A stretch of DNA of 37,812 bases from Polyangiaceae bacterium (GTDB taxonomy: Bacteria; Myxococcota_A; Polyangia; Polyangiales; Polyangiaceae). The notes beneath the pieces were generated by a model. It was given only the letters and a program-made list of their open reading frames with translations. It was not told the origin of the DNA and made no database searches. The stretch covers positions 1 through 37,812 of the forward strand of contig JAICQO010000069.1 of assembly GCA_025937835.1 (NCBI GenBank). Direction: 5' to 3'. Below, piece after piece: positions 8,501 to 16,705 of the stretch. How positions within the stretch are numbered: position 1 is the stretch's first letter; each line of letters begins with the position of its first letter. The position numbers and the translations under genes were made by a program.

Positions 8501-10185
8501 AGAACGTTTACCCCGACGACGTCGAGGCGCGGCTCGGTCGCGTCGAGGGCGTGCTCGAGCTGTGCGTGGTCGGCATCTCCGACGGCCGCGGCGGTGAGCG
8601 CGTCGCGCTGGTCGCCGTGCCCGAGGCCGAAGGGCAGGGCACCCGCGAGCAACGTCACGAGCGCGCGAAGGTTGCGCTCGATCGCGAGATCCAGAAGCTG
8701 CCGAGCGCTGCGCGCCCCGCGCTGGTCACGCTGATCGACAATCGCCTGCCGCGCACTGCCTCGCGCAAGGTCAAACGCAACGACCTTCGCAAGCTGGTCG
8801 AGCGCCTGCAAGAGGCGAGCGACGCGGCCCGCGCGACTCCGGACGACGCCAACGACGCGCACGCAGCGGTGGTGCGTCGCGCGATCGCCAGCATCGCCCG
8901 CCGCGATCCAGCTCGATTGCGCGGCTCGGACACGCTGCGCGGCGATCTGGGCTTCGATTCGCTGATGCTGCTCGAGCTGCTCGTGGCGCTCGAGGCCCGA
9001 GCCGGCCGCAGCGTCGACGCGGAGCGCCTGAACGCGGCCGAGACCGTGGCGGACGCCGAGGCGCTGTTCCGGGAAGAGCTCGGCGCGCGTCGGGTCTCCC
9101 CGACCAAGGCCATCGAGTCGAACGACGAACCGCTCGAGATCCCGCCGGAGCTGCGCCGCGCGGCGATGACCTTCTTGGGTCGCGCCCAACTCGGCTTCTA
9201 CGACCAGGTGCTGTCCACCAGGGTCACGGGTCGCTCCTTCGTCCCGCACAACCGCAACGTGATCGTGGCCGCGAACCACGCCAGCCACCTCGATATGGGG
9301 CTCGTGAAGTACGCGCTCGGCAGCTACGGGCAAGATCTGGTCTCGCTCGCCGCGCAGGACTACTTCTTCGAAGGCCCGCGCTGGCGCAAGGCCTACTTCG
9401 AGAACTTCACGAACCTCGTGCCGCTGTCGCGCAACGGCTCGCTGCGGCAGGCGTTGCGACAGGCCGGTGACCTGATCGACCAGGGCAAGACGGTGCTGAT
9501 CTTCCCGGAAGGGACGCGCAGCAGCGACGGGCGCGTCCACGAGTTCAAGGCTGCAGTCGGGCATCTGGCGCTGCGCCACAACGTGGACGTCTTGCCGGTA
9601 TTTCTCGGCGGTACGCACGCGGCGCTGCCCAAGGGGGCGCGCTGGATCCGCCGCCGCAACGTCGAGGCACGCATCGGTCCGCCGATCGAAGCGGCCGAGC
9701 TGCGGCGCATCGTGCAGGGCCTGCCCCCGGCCGATGCCGCCCGCGCTGCGTCGCGGTTGATCGAAAGAGCCGTCGCGGCGCTCGGTGACGGCAAGGTGCT
9801 CGACCTTTCCAGCGTGAAGCAGAGCGAGCTGGTCGAGGTCGTCGAAGCCGGGCCGCCGTCGCTCGAGCCGGTGTTCCGGGAGCTCGAGAGCCGGTTCGTG
9901 GCCGGCAGCGTCGAGCAACCCGTGAGCTTCTACTTCGCGCTAGGCGACAGCGAGCGCTGGACCGTGCGCATCAACCAGGAACGCTGCGAGGTGACGCCGG
10001 GCAAGATCGCCACCCCGGCCGACTGCGTGCTCAAGACCACGCCCGACATGTTCCGGCGCATCGTGCGCGAGCGCTACACGCCTTCTCCGGCGGAGTTCAT
10101 GACCGGCGTGGTCAAGTCCAACAACGTCGCGCTGCTGTTCACGTTCCAGCGCGCTTTCCAGCTCCAGAGCTCGGACGCCGAATGA
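5530..10185 (+). CDS. elbD: Multidomain lipid enzyme: acyl reductase, acyl-AMP ligase, carrier protein, acyltransferase, SCP2 (ElbD-like)
   Basis: A 1551-residue enzyme with five domains. (1) Extended SDR/fatty-acyl reductase, residues about 15-480: GGTGFLGK near 25, TSTCYVAG, and Tyr-Lys in YTYTKALGEQ near 280. (2) AMP-forming acyl ligase, about 560-1090: IYTSGTTGNPKGVAL near 705, GYGLTEAAP, and GDLGK in the hinge region. (3) Carrier protein, about 1115-1185: phosphopantetheine Ser in LGFDSLML near 1143. (4) PlsC-type acyltransferase, about 1200-1420: NHASHLDMG near 1248 and FPEGTRSSDG near 1324. (5) C-terminal SCP2-like lipid-binding domain, about 1445-1550. The order and neighbours recall ElbD, the multifunctional ether-lipid enzyme described in Myxococcus; the symbol is assigned from memory of that architecture and not from an alignment. 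It starts with TTG overlapping the previous stop, with GGAGGAGGAG at 5516-5525. It overlaps the next gene by 4 bases (ATGA). Confidence 0.85.
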   Translation: MSYGANGHAPLELGRLLSGQKFVVVGGTGFLGKVWLAFVLDRYPDLTLYLLVRPKRGRSAEQRFSDEVLTSQVFDALRGKHGERFEEFFRARVIPVAGDVVQPFCGIDADFRRGLRGSIAAVVNVSGVVDFDPPLDEALEVNAFGVQNLVALARDLGTKRLLHTSTCYVAGSRTGFVEEDDPRDVPFPRAGELERAHWDPDREISECLDVIEQARHRASDAFRQSRFLDEAKKNLRERGEPARGRVLEVEVEKVKRKFVEAQLAELGMERSLFWGFPNTYTYTKALGEQIAANSGLDFAIVRPAVVESTLSFPFPGWNEGINTSAPLIFILRQGGLQIPGSENYLDVIPCDLVASGLTLALGELLEGKHKSVYQLGSSDTNPCTMRRFFELTGLYKRKYYQRTGKGGPLLSFLQSHFEGAMLSASQFDRIGPNVIADGARKAAGLLGIVSKGSLEPLLGPARDAVEKFADQQGRVGRILQVFVPFTCQYQYVFRTDNVRGAVARLAPEDREKVSFDPASIDWRQWFFEVHAPGLEKWVFPQIDAKLERPRRVPERHETLPLLLEEAADRYDLSIALGRAGEEGLAGLSYRELRARARATAERLVQAGVRPGERVILSAKNQAEWPIAFFGILMAGATTVPVDFNVEPDVALNLALASRATAVFADSYVWNRIGSALGPEIRRFDIVRAAAPGPEFEPLPVSPDDVAALIYTSGTTGNPKGVALTHKNLTALVAMLSPLFPLGKDDRILSVLPLHHTFELTCGMLLPLSRGSRVVYLDEVNGERVTAALSDARITGMVGVPALWEMLERKITARVAERGPVATWFFDVLVELNRNLGKTLGVDAGRLLFGPVHAALGNNLRFLVSGGAALPEATHRLFAGLGLHLAEGYGLTEAAPVLTVAAGKPGARSGHVGKPIPGVEIRIDQPDAAGVGEVQARGPNVMRGYIDDPESTERVLTRDGWLRTGDLGKVGRRGELTIVGRAKDVIVASNGENVYPDDVEARLGRVEGVLELCVVGISDGRGGERVALVAVPEAEGQGTREQRHERAKVALDREIQKLPSAARPALVTLIDNRLPRTASRKVKRNDLRKLVERLQEASDAARATPDDANDAHAAVVRRAIASIARRDPARLRGSDTLRGDLGFDSLMLLELLVALEARAGRSVDAERLNAAETVADAEALFREELGARRVSPTKAIESNDEPLEIPPELRRAAMTFLGRAQLGFYDQVLSTRVTGRSFVPHNRNVIVAANHASHLDMGLVKYALGSYGQDLVSLAAQDYFFEGPRWRKAYFENFTNLVPLSRNGSLRQALRQAGDLIDQGKTVLIFPEGTRSSDGRVHEFKAAVGHLALRHNVDVLPVFLGGTHAALPKGARWIRRRNVEARIGPPIEAAELRRIVQGLPPADAARAASRLIERAVAALGDGKVLDLSSVKQSELVEVVEAGPPSLEPVFRELESRFVAGSVEQPVSFYFALGDSERWTVRINQERCEVTPGKIATPADCVLKTTPDMFRRIVRERYTPSPAEFMTGVVKSNNVALLFTFQRAFQLQSSDAE

Positions 10186-11240
10186 GTCACACAAGCAACG
10201 GCAACGGTCACGTCGCTCCGAAGAAGCTGTGGATCGCGGGGGCGACCGGCTTTCTCGGTTCGCACCTCGTGAAGCGCCTGGAGGCCGCGGGACACTCGCT
10301 CGTGGCCGTGTCGCGCAGCGGCGGCAAGGTCGGCGGCACGGACGTCCGCGCGCTCGACGTGCTCGACGCGGAAGCGGTCGCCGAGAGCGCGCGGGGTGCG
10401 GAGGGCGCGTTCCTCGTCACCGGTAAAGTGAGCCGCTCCAAGGACGCCGCGGAAGAGCTCCACCGCGCGCACGTGCAGGCCACGCGCTCGGCGCTCGATG
10501 GGCTGAGGAGAGCAGGCGTGCGCCGCGTCGTCGTGGCCAGCACCAGCGGCACCATCGCCGTCAGCCGCGACGAAGGCGTGATCGCCGACGAGAGCTCGGC
10601 CGCGCCGCTCGAGCTGATTGCGCGCTGGCCGTACTACCGCAGCAAGCTCTACGCCGAGCGCGCGGCGCTCGAGGCCAACGCTCCGGATTTCGAGGTGATC
10701 GTCGTCAACCCCAGCCTGCTGCTGGGTCCGGGCGATCTGCGAGAGTCCTCGACCGGCGACGTGCGGCTGTTCCTGCAGAAGGCGATCCCCGCGGTGCCCG
10801 CCGGGGGCCTCGCGTTCGTGGACGTGCGCGACGCGGCCGAGGGCATGTGGCTTGCGCTCGAGCGCGGCCGCCCCGGCGAGCGCTACCTGCTCAACGCCAA
10901 GAACCTGACCTTTGCCTCGTTCCTGTCGCGGCTCGAGCGGATCAGCGGCATCAAGGCTCCCGTCCTGAAGATGCCGCGCTCGCGCCCGCTGGCGAGCGGC
11001 ATGAGCCGGCTCTACGTGAAGGCCGTGCGGGCGATCGGCGGCGAGCCGCCCGTGGACGAAGAGAGCGCGGAGCTCGGACAGTACTACTGGTACTGCGACG
11101 CCTCGCGCGCCGAGCGCGAGCTCGGCTTTCACGCGCGCGACCCCGGCGAAACCTTGCGCGACACCGTCCACGACCTGGCCGCGCGCGGTGTGGTGTTTTT
11201 GCCGGGCTTCGCCGAACGGTCGTCCGCGCTCGACGTCTGA
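10182..11240 (+). CDS. NAD(P)-dependent epimerase/reductase (extended SDR)
   Basis: A 352-residue extended short-chain dehydrogenase of the dihydroflavonol reductase/HpnA/3-beta-HSD-like group. The cofactor loop is GATGFLGSHLVKRLE near residue 20, followed by the STSGT strand and the Tyr-x3-Lys pair in WPYYRSKLYAE. VVNPSLLLGPGD follows the catalytic Lys, as is usual in this group. Enzymes of this type reduce keto groups or epimerise sugars and lipids. The ATG start overlaps the stop of the multidomain enzyme by 4 bases, so translation is coupled and this is the last gene of the lipid operon. A ketone-reduction step on a fatty or ether-lipid intermediate would fit the context (inference). Confidence 0.88.
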   Translation: MSHTSNGNGHVAPKKLWIAGATGFLGSHLVKRLEAAGHSLVAVSRSGGKVGGTDVRALDVLDAEAVAESARGAEGAFLVTGKVSRSKDAAEELHRAHVQATRSALDGLRRAGVRRVVVASTSGTIAVSRDEGVIADESSAAPLELIARWPYYRSKLYAERAALEANAPDFEVIVVNPSLLLGPGDLRESSTGDVRLFLQKAIPAVPAGGLAFVDVRDAAEGMWLALERGRPGERYLLNAKNLTFASFLSRLERISGIKAPVLKMPRSRPLASGMSRLYVKAVRAIGGEPPVDEESAELGQYYWYCDASRAERELGFHARDPGETLRDTVHDLAARGVVFLPGFAERSSALDV

Positions 11241-11405
11241 CTCGCGGTTTCGGGCAACGATCCGTTGCGAACCCCGGCAACAGCCGCTCTCCGCTAGTTA
11301 TTCCCGCGAGGATTTTGGCGGTTCCGGCGGTGGACAGACCCGCCCGTCGTGCTTAATCCTTTCGAGTCGCGCTGGGTTGCCCGGGCGCGATAGAGGAGCC
11401 CCACG

Positions 11406-12290
11406 TTGTTCAAGCGGATTACGTTGTTTTTGGTCACCAACCTGGCCGTGATGGTGCTGCTCAGCATCGTCTGGCAGGTCGTCGTTGCCAGCGGGCTCGT
11501 GCCGCCGGGTCTGCTCGGCGGACACGGCAATCTGCTGATCTTCGCCGCGGTGTTCGGCTTCGGCGGCTCGTTCATCTCGCTCCTGGGCTCGAAGTTCATT
11601 GCCAAGTGGAGCACGGGAGCCAAGGTCATCGAGCAACCGCGCGACGAGGTCGAAGCCTGGCTGGTCCAGACCGTCCAGCGACAGGCCCAGCAGGTCGGCA
11701 TCGGCATGCCGGAGGTCGCGATCTTCGACTCCCCGCAGCCGAACGCGTTTGCGACCGGCGCGAGCAAGAACAACGCGCTCGTCGCCGTCAGCACCGGCCT
11801 GCTCCACGCCATGAAGCGCGATGAGGTTGAGGCCGTGCTCGGCCACGAGGTCGCTCACGTGGCCAACGGCGACATGGTGACCCTGACCCTGATTCAAGGC
11901 GTCGTGAACACCTTCGTCATCTTCCTGTCGCGGATCATCGGCGGCCTCGTCGACTCGTTCCTGCGCGGCAAGGACGAAGAGCGCAGCGGCGGAGGCATCG
12001 GCTACTTCGTGACCGTGATCGTCTGCGAGATCGTGCTCGGTCTGTTCGCGAGCATGATCGTGGCCTGGTTCAGCCGTTACCGCGAGTTCCGCGCGGACGC
12101 GGGCGGCGCGAGCCTCGCCGGCCGTGAGAAGATGATCAACGCGCTGAAGCGCCTCGCGGCCGACCGCGGAGGTTCGGACCTGCCCAAGTCGCTCACCGCC
12201 TTCGGTATCAACGGCGGCGGCCTGGGCCGGTTCTTCAGCTCGCACCCCCCGATCGAAGACCGCATCCGCCGTCTGGCGGAAGCGGCCTGA
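11406..12290 (+). CDS. htpX: Membrane zinc metalloprotease HtpX
   Basis: A 294-residue M48B peptidase, normal length for HtpX. Two hydrophobic segments lie at the N-terminus (about residues 5-28 and 42-62). [10 protein letters not shown] gives the zinc site (His147, Glu148, His151), two further membrane segments follow, and EFRADAGGA supplies the third zinc ligand. HtpX degrades damaged membrane proteins in the inner membrane. The start is TTG, preceded by GAGGAG at a suitable distance. It stands alone after the lipid operon, with a 165-base gap that holds a weak -35/-10-like pair (TGGACA at 11331, TAATCC at 11354). Its transcript should end at the terminator at 12317-12368. Confidence 0.95.
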   Translation: MFKRITLFLVTNLAVMVLLSIVWQVVVASGLVPPGLLGGHGNLLIFAAVFGFGGSFISLLGSKFIAKWSTGAKVIEQPRDEVEAWLVQTVQRQAQQVGIGMPEVAIFDSPQPNAFATGASKNNALVAVSTGLLHAMKRDEVEAVLGHEVAHVANGDMVTLTLIQGVVNTFVIFLSRIIGGLVDSFLRGKDEERSGGGIGYFVTVIVCEIVLGLFASMIVAWFSRYREFRADAGGASLAGREKMINALKRLAADRGGSDLPKSLTAFGINGGGLGRFFSSHPPIEDRIRRLAEAA

Positions 12291-12300
12291 GCCACGGCCT

Positions 12301-13575
12301 CTAGCGCCGGCGCACGCCCGGCGGGAGCTCGACGGAAGCCGTCGAACCCGCCGGGTTCTTCTTTTGTTCGACCGGTGCAGGGCTCGCCGCGGGCGCTGGC
12401 GCGGATGCGGCGCCACCGAGCTTGCCGCGCAGCAAGTCACCGAGGCTGCCGAGCGACGCCTGGGGCGCGGCCGCGGGGGAGCCGGCGAACTCGCGGTAGT
12501 GGCTGCGCTCTTCGACCCGCGCCACCTCGGTCGCGCTGAACGTCAGCTTCTGTCCGGCGCGGTTCACGATCACCACGTTCAGCTCCTTGCCCGGCGGGAA
12601 GGCGCGGCGGTGATCGGCGCCCGGCGGCAGGCCGAGCTCGCGCGCCGGGATCAGACCCTGACCGCGCGCCGTCTGCACGAGCAGCCCGTTCGGCGTGGCC
12701 CGGGTGACGGTCGCCTTCAGCACCTCGTCGGCTGGCGGCGGGGCTTTCTTCTCGTCGCTCGTCTGCGGCGCAGCGAGCACGCGCAGCGACAACCGCACGC
12801 GCAGCCCCTTCGGAGAATCCTCGACGCTGAGCACCCGCGCCTTGACGGTTTCGCCGGGCGTCACCGCGTCCTCGGCGCGCTCGATGCGGTGGGGCGCGAG
12901 CTCGGAGATGTGGATGAAGCCCTCGACGCCGCCGAGATCGACGACGGCGCCGTGTTTGCTCGTGGACTGAACGACGCCATCGACATCGCTACCCACGATC
13001 AGCCGCTCTTTGGCCGTGGCCGCCGCCTGACGCCGCTCCTCCTCGAGCAACGCCCGCCGCGACACGACCACGCTGCGACCGCCGTCGCGGACCTCGATCA
13101 CTCGGAACTGGAGCCGTCGTCCAACGTAGCTGGAAAGGTCTTCGACGCGGCCGATCTCGAGCTGCGACGCCGGGCAGAACGCGCGGGCGGAGCCAATCAT
13201 GATTTCGACTCCCGCTTTGACGGCCTTGGTGATCTCCGCCTCGACCGGTGTACCGCTCGACTTCATCAGCTCGAGGGAACCGTCGTTGTTCGACGCAGCG
13301 TGTCCAAACTGGACCGCGAGAATCGGACCGTCGGGTCGCGGATCCACGACGGTCGCCTTCAGCAGATCGCCCACTGCCACCGGCGGCCCCCCGCGCGCGT
13401 CTAGCTCTGCGCGCGCGATTCGGCCGTCACTTGGCGTTCCGGCGTCTACGAACACCCAATCTTGGGCCACATATAGGACGGGGACTGTAACGACGTCTCC
13501 CGAACGCAGCCGGCGAGTTCCCGACCCGCTGGGGGCGGCTCGCATCAGGCTTTCGAAACTGTTGTCCTCGGACAT
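12301..13575 (-). CDS. S1-domain RNA-binding protein (RpsA-like)
   Basis: A 424-residue protein with several OB-fold S1 repeats. The clearest is at about residues 193-265 (DVDGVVQSTSKHGAVVDL, GFIHISEL, VKARVLSVED). Weaker repeats are seen at about 25-75, 100-165 and 290-345. The tail is Ala/Pro-rich and basic. Ribosomal protein S1 has six repeats in E. coli; a four-repeat form suggests an S1 paralogue or general RNA-binding translation factor. The start was set at the ATG at 13575 (MSEDNSFESL); the open frame continues upstream, but that part has unlike, low-quality composition and would overlap the GH8 gene. Divergent from GH8, with 135 bases between the starts. Its 3' end carries the htpX terminator on the opposite strand. 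Confidence 0.88.
   Translation of the reverse strand: MSEDNSFESLMRAAPSGSGTRRLRSGDVVTVPVLYVAQDWVFVDAGTPSDGRIARAELDARGGPPVAVGDLLKATVVDPRPDGPILAVQFGHAASNNDGSLELMKSSGTPVEAEITKAVKAGVEIMIGSARAFCPASQLEIGRVEDLSSYVGRRLQFRVIEVRDGGRSVVVSRRALLEEERRQAAATAKERLIVGSDVDGVVQSTSKHGAVVDLGGVEGFIHISELAPHRIERAEDAVTPGETVKARVLSVEDSPKGLRVRLSLRVLAAPQTSDEKKAPPPADEVLKATVTRATPNGLLVQTARGQGLIPARELGLPPGADHRRAFPPGKELNVVIVNRAGQKLTFSATEVARVEERSHYREFAGSPAAAPQASLGSLGDLLRGKLGGAASAPAPAASPAPVEQKKNPAGSTASVELPPGVRRR
12317..12368 (+). terminator. Intrinsic terminator of htpX inside the convergent S1 gene
   Basis: CCCGGCGGG (12317-12325) pairs with CCCGCCGGG (12347-12355). Inside lies a second perfect stem, CGACGG/CCGTCG, with an AAG loop. 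A T-rich tail (TTCTTCTTTTGTT) follows on the plus strand. It lies 27 bases after the htpX stop and within the last codons of the S1-domain gene on the other strand. Confidence 0.85.
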
Positions 13576-13710
13576 CGCGCGAGCATAGTCGCGACCGGGT
13601 ACCGGTTCCAGCGCTGCCCAATCGACCGGGGACGGAGTTTTCTTGGGTCGCGAAATCCGCTTGAGACGGAGCGCTTGCGCGGCGCGGAGGATCAGCCAAC
13701 TCTTCGCGCC

Positions 13711-16599
13711 ATGAAGGTGCGTGCGGTGCTCGTGTTGCTGCTCGGAATGATCGCTCTGGCGATCGCGAGCTGTTCTTCGGACAAGAGTGATGGGAAAGAG
13801 GCAGGTTGCGATAACCCCGCACATACGGTGTGCGGCGACTTCTGCGTCGATCTCAAGACCGATCCGAAGAGCTGCGGCTCGTGCACGAAGGTCTGTTCCG
13901 CAACAGAGGAGTGCAAGAACGGCACCTGCACCGCCAAGCCCACCACCGAGTGCCCGATCGGTCAGGCCAAGTGCGGCGGCACCACCTGCATCGACATTCA
14001 GACGAACTCGATGAACTGCGGCCTGTGCGGCAACGCCTGCGGCTCCGCTCAAGCCTGCGTCGGCGGCCTATGCACCTGCCCCGGCGGGCAGATGGCGTGT
14101 CTCAAGACCTGCGCCAACGTCCAAACCGATCTCGCGAACTGCGGCTCGTGCGGTCGCGCCTGCCGGACGGGTGAAAACTGCGTGGCCGGTGCCTGCACCT
14201 GCCAGGACGGCCTCACCCAGTGCAGCGGCGCCTGCGTCGACCTCCAGTCGAACGGCGCGAACTGCGGCAGTTGTGGAATGGCCTGCAGCGGAGAGCTGGT
14301 CTGCGACAACGGCGCGTGCGCCGCGGGGTGCTCCGGTGGCCGCATGAAGTGCGACCAGAGCTGCGCCGATTTCCAGACCGACCCGGCCAACTGCGGCGGA
14401 TGCGGCAACAAGTGCCCCGCGGGCGGCGCTTGCAACGCGGGTCAGTGTAGCTGTGCGACGGCCGGCCAGGCCCTGTGCGGCGGCGTCTGCGTCGACACCC
14501 AGTCGAGCGGCGAAAACTGCGGCAGCTGCGGCAACCGCTGTCCGACGGGCGCGGTCTGCAACGGCGGAACCTGCGCTTGCCCCGCGGGCCAGATGCAGTG
14601 CGGAACGCAGTGCGTGGACCTCAAGACCTCGCAGCAGCACTGCGGCGCTTGCAACTCGGTTTGCGGCACCACCTGCTCGAACGGCACCTGTATGGGCGGC
14701 GCGGGTGGCGCCGGCGGTGGCGGCGGTGCGGGTGGCTCGGGTGGCGGCGGCGGCGCTGGCGGCTCGGGTGGCTCGGGCGGCGCGCCTCAGACCGGCTGCG
14801 CGGGCCCCGAGGTGATCAACGATTTCGAGACCGGCACCAGCGCCATGAACCCCTCTGAAGGCCGGATGGGCTGGTGGTACGTGTTCCACGACGACATGAC
14901 GGGCACGATCTCGCCGCCCAAGATCATGGAGGCCATCGCCGCGGCCGAGCTACCTGCGGCCGAGCAGACCGAATGCAACAAGTACGCGCTGCACGTGACC
15001 GCGAGCGGTCATCCGCAGTACGTCGGCTTCGGCGGCACGTTCTTGCCCGCTCCCCCGCCGAGCGAGCTCAAGAGCCCGTACTCGGTCGAGAAGTACACGG
15101 GCATCTCGTTCAAGATCAAGGCCGGCTCCGGTACAGCGCCGCCCGTGTTCTTCGAGATGGCGACCAAGGAAAATCAGCCCCCCACTTCCGGCGGCACGGC
15201 CATGAACGACGCCGTGGACACCTACAACACGCGCGGCAAGTTGATCACGGGCATCACCTCGAGCTGGCAGACCATCACCGTGCCGTTCTCGACGCTCGCC
15301 CCGCGCTACTTGCCCGACGGCACGGGTGACGCGTGCGGCGCTGGCGTCGTCTGCGAAGCGCCGCGCTTCAACCCCGCCAACGTACTCGGCTTCCAGTTCG
15401 CAGTTTACGAACAGTTCATGACGCTCGGAGCCAACGGCGCCTTCGACCTCTGGATCGACGACGTGAAGTTCGTCACGGGCGACGAGGGCATCCCGACGCT
15501 CGCGCAGAGCGAGGCCGGAGCGCTCAAGTTCCCGCGCGACGGCATGGTGGGCACCTGCACCAAGCCGGCCGGCGCCACGGGCAAGCAGCTGATCGAGATG
15601 TTCCAGCGCTGGAAGCAGGTCTTCGTCGTCGCGGACGGCGGCAACCTGCGCGTGCAGCGCATCGAAGAGAGCAACGACACGGTGTCCGAAGGCATCGCCT
15701 ACGGCCTGCTGATCGCCGTCTACTTCAACGACAAGGACCTGTTCGACAAGCTCTACGCCTACTGGAACGCGCACCTCGCGCAAGGCAAGCTCATGACCTG
15801 GCGCATCGGTGGTCAGGGCGGCTCGGGCGCCGCGACCGACGCCGACGAAGACACCGCGTTCGCGCTGCTCCAGGCCGACAAGCAGTGGCCCGGCGGCAAC
15901 TACAAGATGCAGGCGCAGCAGGTGATAAACGACATCTGGCAGTACGAGGTCGCGGGCACGGTGCTGAAGCCGGGCAACAACTTCGGCAACCAGGACCTGT
16001 TCAACCCCTCGTACTTCTCACCCGCGTGGTACCGCGAGTTCAAGAAGGTCGACACCGCGCACGACTGGGACGGCGTGATCGCCACCGGCTACAGCTACAT
16101 CAACCAGATCGCCGGCGCGAACGGCCTGGTCCCCGCCTGGTGCTCGAACGCCTGCAGCAGCGCTGGCGGCGGCGGCTACGAAGACGCCAACATGTACCAG
16201 TACGACTCGCACCGCATGCCCTGGCGCCTCGGCCTCGATGCGTGCTGGAACAACAACGCCGACGCCAAGGCCTACGTGCTCAAGACCACGAACTTCTTCG
16301 CCGGTCTCGCCAACAACGGCATCGGCACGATCTTCGACGTGTACAGCACCACCGGTCAGCCAAAGTCGGGCGCCGCCGCCAACTCGGCCTCGATCGTCGG
16401 CACCGCCGCGATCGGCGCCATGGTGACGGCCGGCTCGAACGCCGGCCACAAGGCGTTCCTCGACCGCGGCTACCAGTTCGTGCTCGACGCGGCCTACGTC
16501 CCGGATCCCACAACCCGCGCCGACGCGTACACGTACTACAACGCAACCGTGGGCCTACTGATGGCGCTCACGATGTCGGGGAACTTCCAGATCCTCTGA
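13711..16599 (+). CDS. GH8 family glycoside hydrolase, lipoprotein with cysteine-rich repeats
   Basis: A 962-residue secreted enzyme. Residues 1-20 form a lipoprotein signal ending in AIASC. Residues about 35-325 hold seven or eight cysteine-rich repeats of the pattern CxxxCVDLQSNxxNCGxCG, as in myxobacterial surface proteins. A Gly-rich linker covers about 329-360. Residues about 365-590 look like a beta-sandwich carbohydrate-binding module (WIDDVKF near its end). The C-terminal 360 residues are GH8: VSEGIAYGLL with the acid Glu660, and ATDADEDTAFALL (708-720), which fits the GH8 signature, then DSHRMPWRLGLD. GH8 enzymes cleave beta-1,4-glucan, xylan, chitosan or licheninan; the exact substrate is open. 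The ATG at 13711 was chosen because it starts the signal peptide, although no strong ribosome binding site is next to it. Confidence 0.92.
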   Translation: MKVRAVLVLLLGMIALAIASCSSDKSDGKEAGCDNPAHTVCGDFCVDLKTDPKSCGSCTKVCSATEECKNGTCTAKPTTECPIGQAKCGGTTCIDIQTNSMNCGLCGNACGSAQACVGGLCTCPGGQMACLKTCANVQTDLANCGSCGRACRTGENCVAGACTCQDGLTQCSGACVDLQSNGANCGSCGMACSGELVCDNGACAAGCSGGRMKCDQSCADFQTDPANCGGCGNKCPAGGACNAGQCSCATAGQALCGGVCVDTQSSGENCGSCGNRCPTGAVCNGGTCACPAGQMQCGTQCVDLKTSQQHCGACNSVCGTTCSNGTCMGGAGGAGGGGGAGGSGGGGGAGGSGGSGGAPQTGCAGPEVINDFETGTSAMNPSEGRMGWWYVFHDDMTGTISPPKIMEAIAAAELPAAEQTECNKYALHVTASGHPQYVGFGGTFLPAPPPSELKSPYSVEKYTGISFKIKAGSGTAPPVFFEMATKENQPPTSGGTAMNDAVDTYNTRGKLITGITSSWQTITVPFSTLAPRYLPDGTGDACGAGVVCEAPRFNPANVLGFQFAVYEQFMTLGANGAFDLWIDDVKFVTGDEGIPTLAQSEAGALKFPRDGMVGTCTKPAGATGKQLIEMFQRWKQVFVVADGGNLRVQRIEESNDTVSEGIAYGLLIAVYFNDKDLFDKLYAYWNAHLAQGKLMTWRIGGQGGSGAATDADEDTAFALLQADKQWPGGNYKMQAQQVINDIWQYEVAGTVLKPGNNFGNQDLFNPSYFSPAWYREFKKVDTAHDWDGVIATGYSYINQIAGANGLVPAWCSNACSSAGGGGYEDANMYQYDSHRMPWRLGLDACWNNNADAKAYVLKTTNFFAGLANNGIGTIFDVYSTTGQPKSGAAANSASIVGTAAIGAMVTAGSNAGHKAFLDRGYQFVLDAAYVPDPTTRADAYTYYNATVGLLMALTMSGNFQIL

Positions 16600-16609
16600 C
16601 AGAGAGAGA

Positions 16610-16694
16610 GGGGGGTGCCCACCCCCCACGTGCTCGGCTTCGCCTGCGCGCGTGGCCCCTCCCAAACGCGGGCCTGCGGCCCGCGTGGGAGGGG
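16610..16694. terminator. Two hairpins downstream of GH8
   Basis: The first hairpin pairs GGGGGGT (16610-16616) with ACCCCCC (16621-16627). The second is long: CCCCTCCCA (16656-16664) pairs with TGGGAGGGG (16686-16694) and CGCGGGCC (16667-16674) with GGCCCGCG (16678-16685), with a TGC loop and only an AA bulge. Neither has a clear T tract, so they may act as mRNA-end stabilisers or Rho-assisted stops for GH8, or may form the left edge of the repeat block that follows. Confidence 0.5.
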
Positions 16695-16705
16695 AGCTCG
16701 GACGG

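Noticed and set aside
7204-9918. Very long open frame on the minus strand opposite the multidomain enzyme
   Set aside because: It is a GC-rich mirror frame of a gene with clear conserved domains; its translation is rich in Arg, Ala, His and Gln and has no recognisable motif.
13576-14052. Upstream extension of the S1 gene to 583 residues
   Set aside because: It would overlap the GH8 signal-peptide region, and its composition is unlike the S1 repeats; a good ATG exists at 13575.
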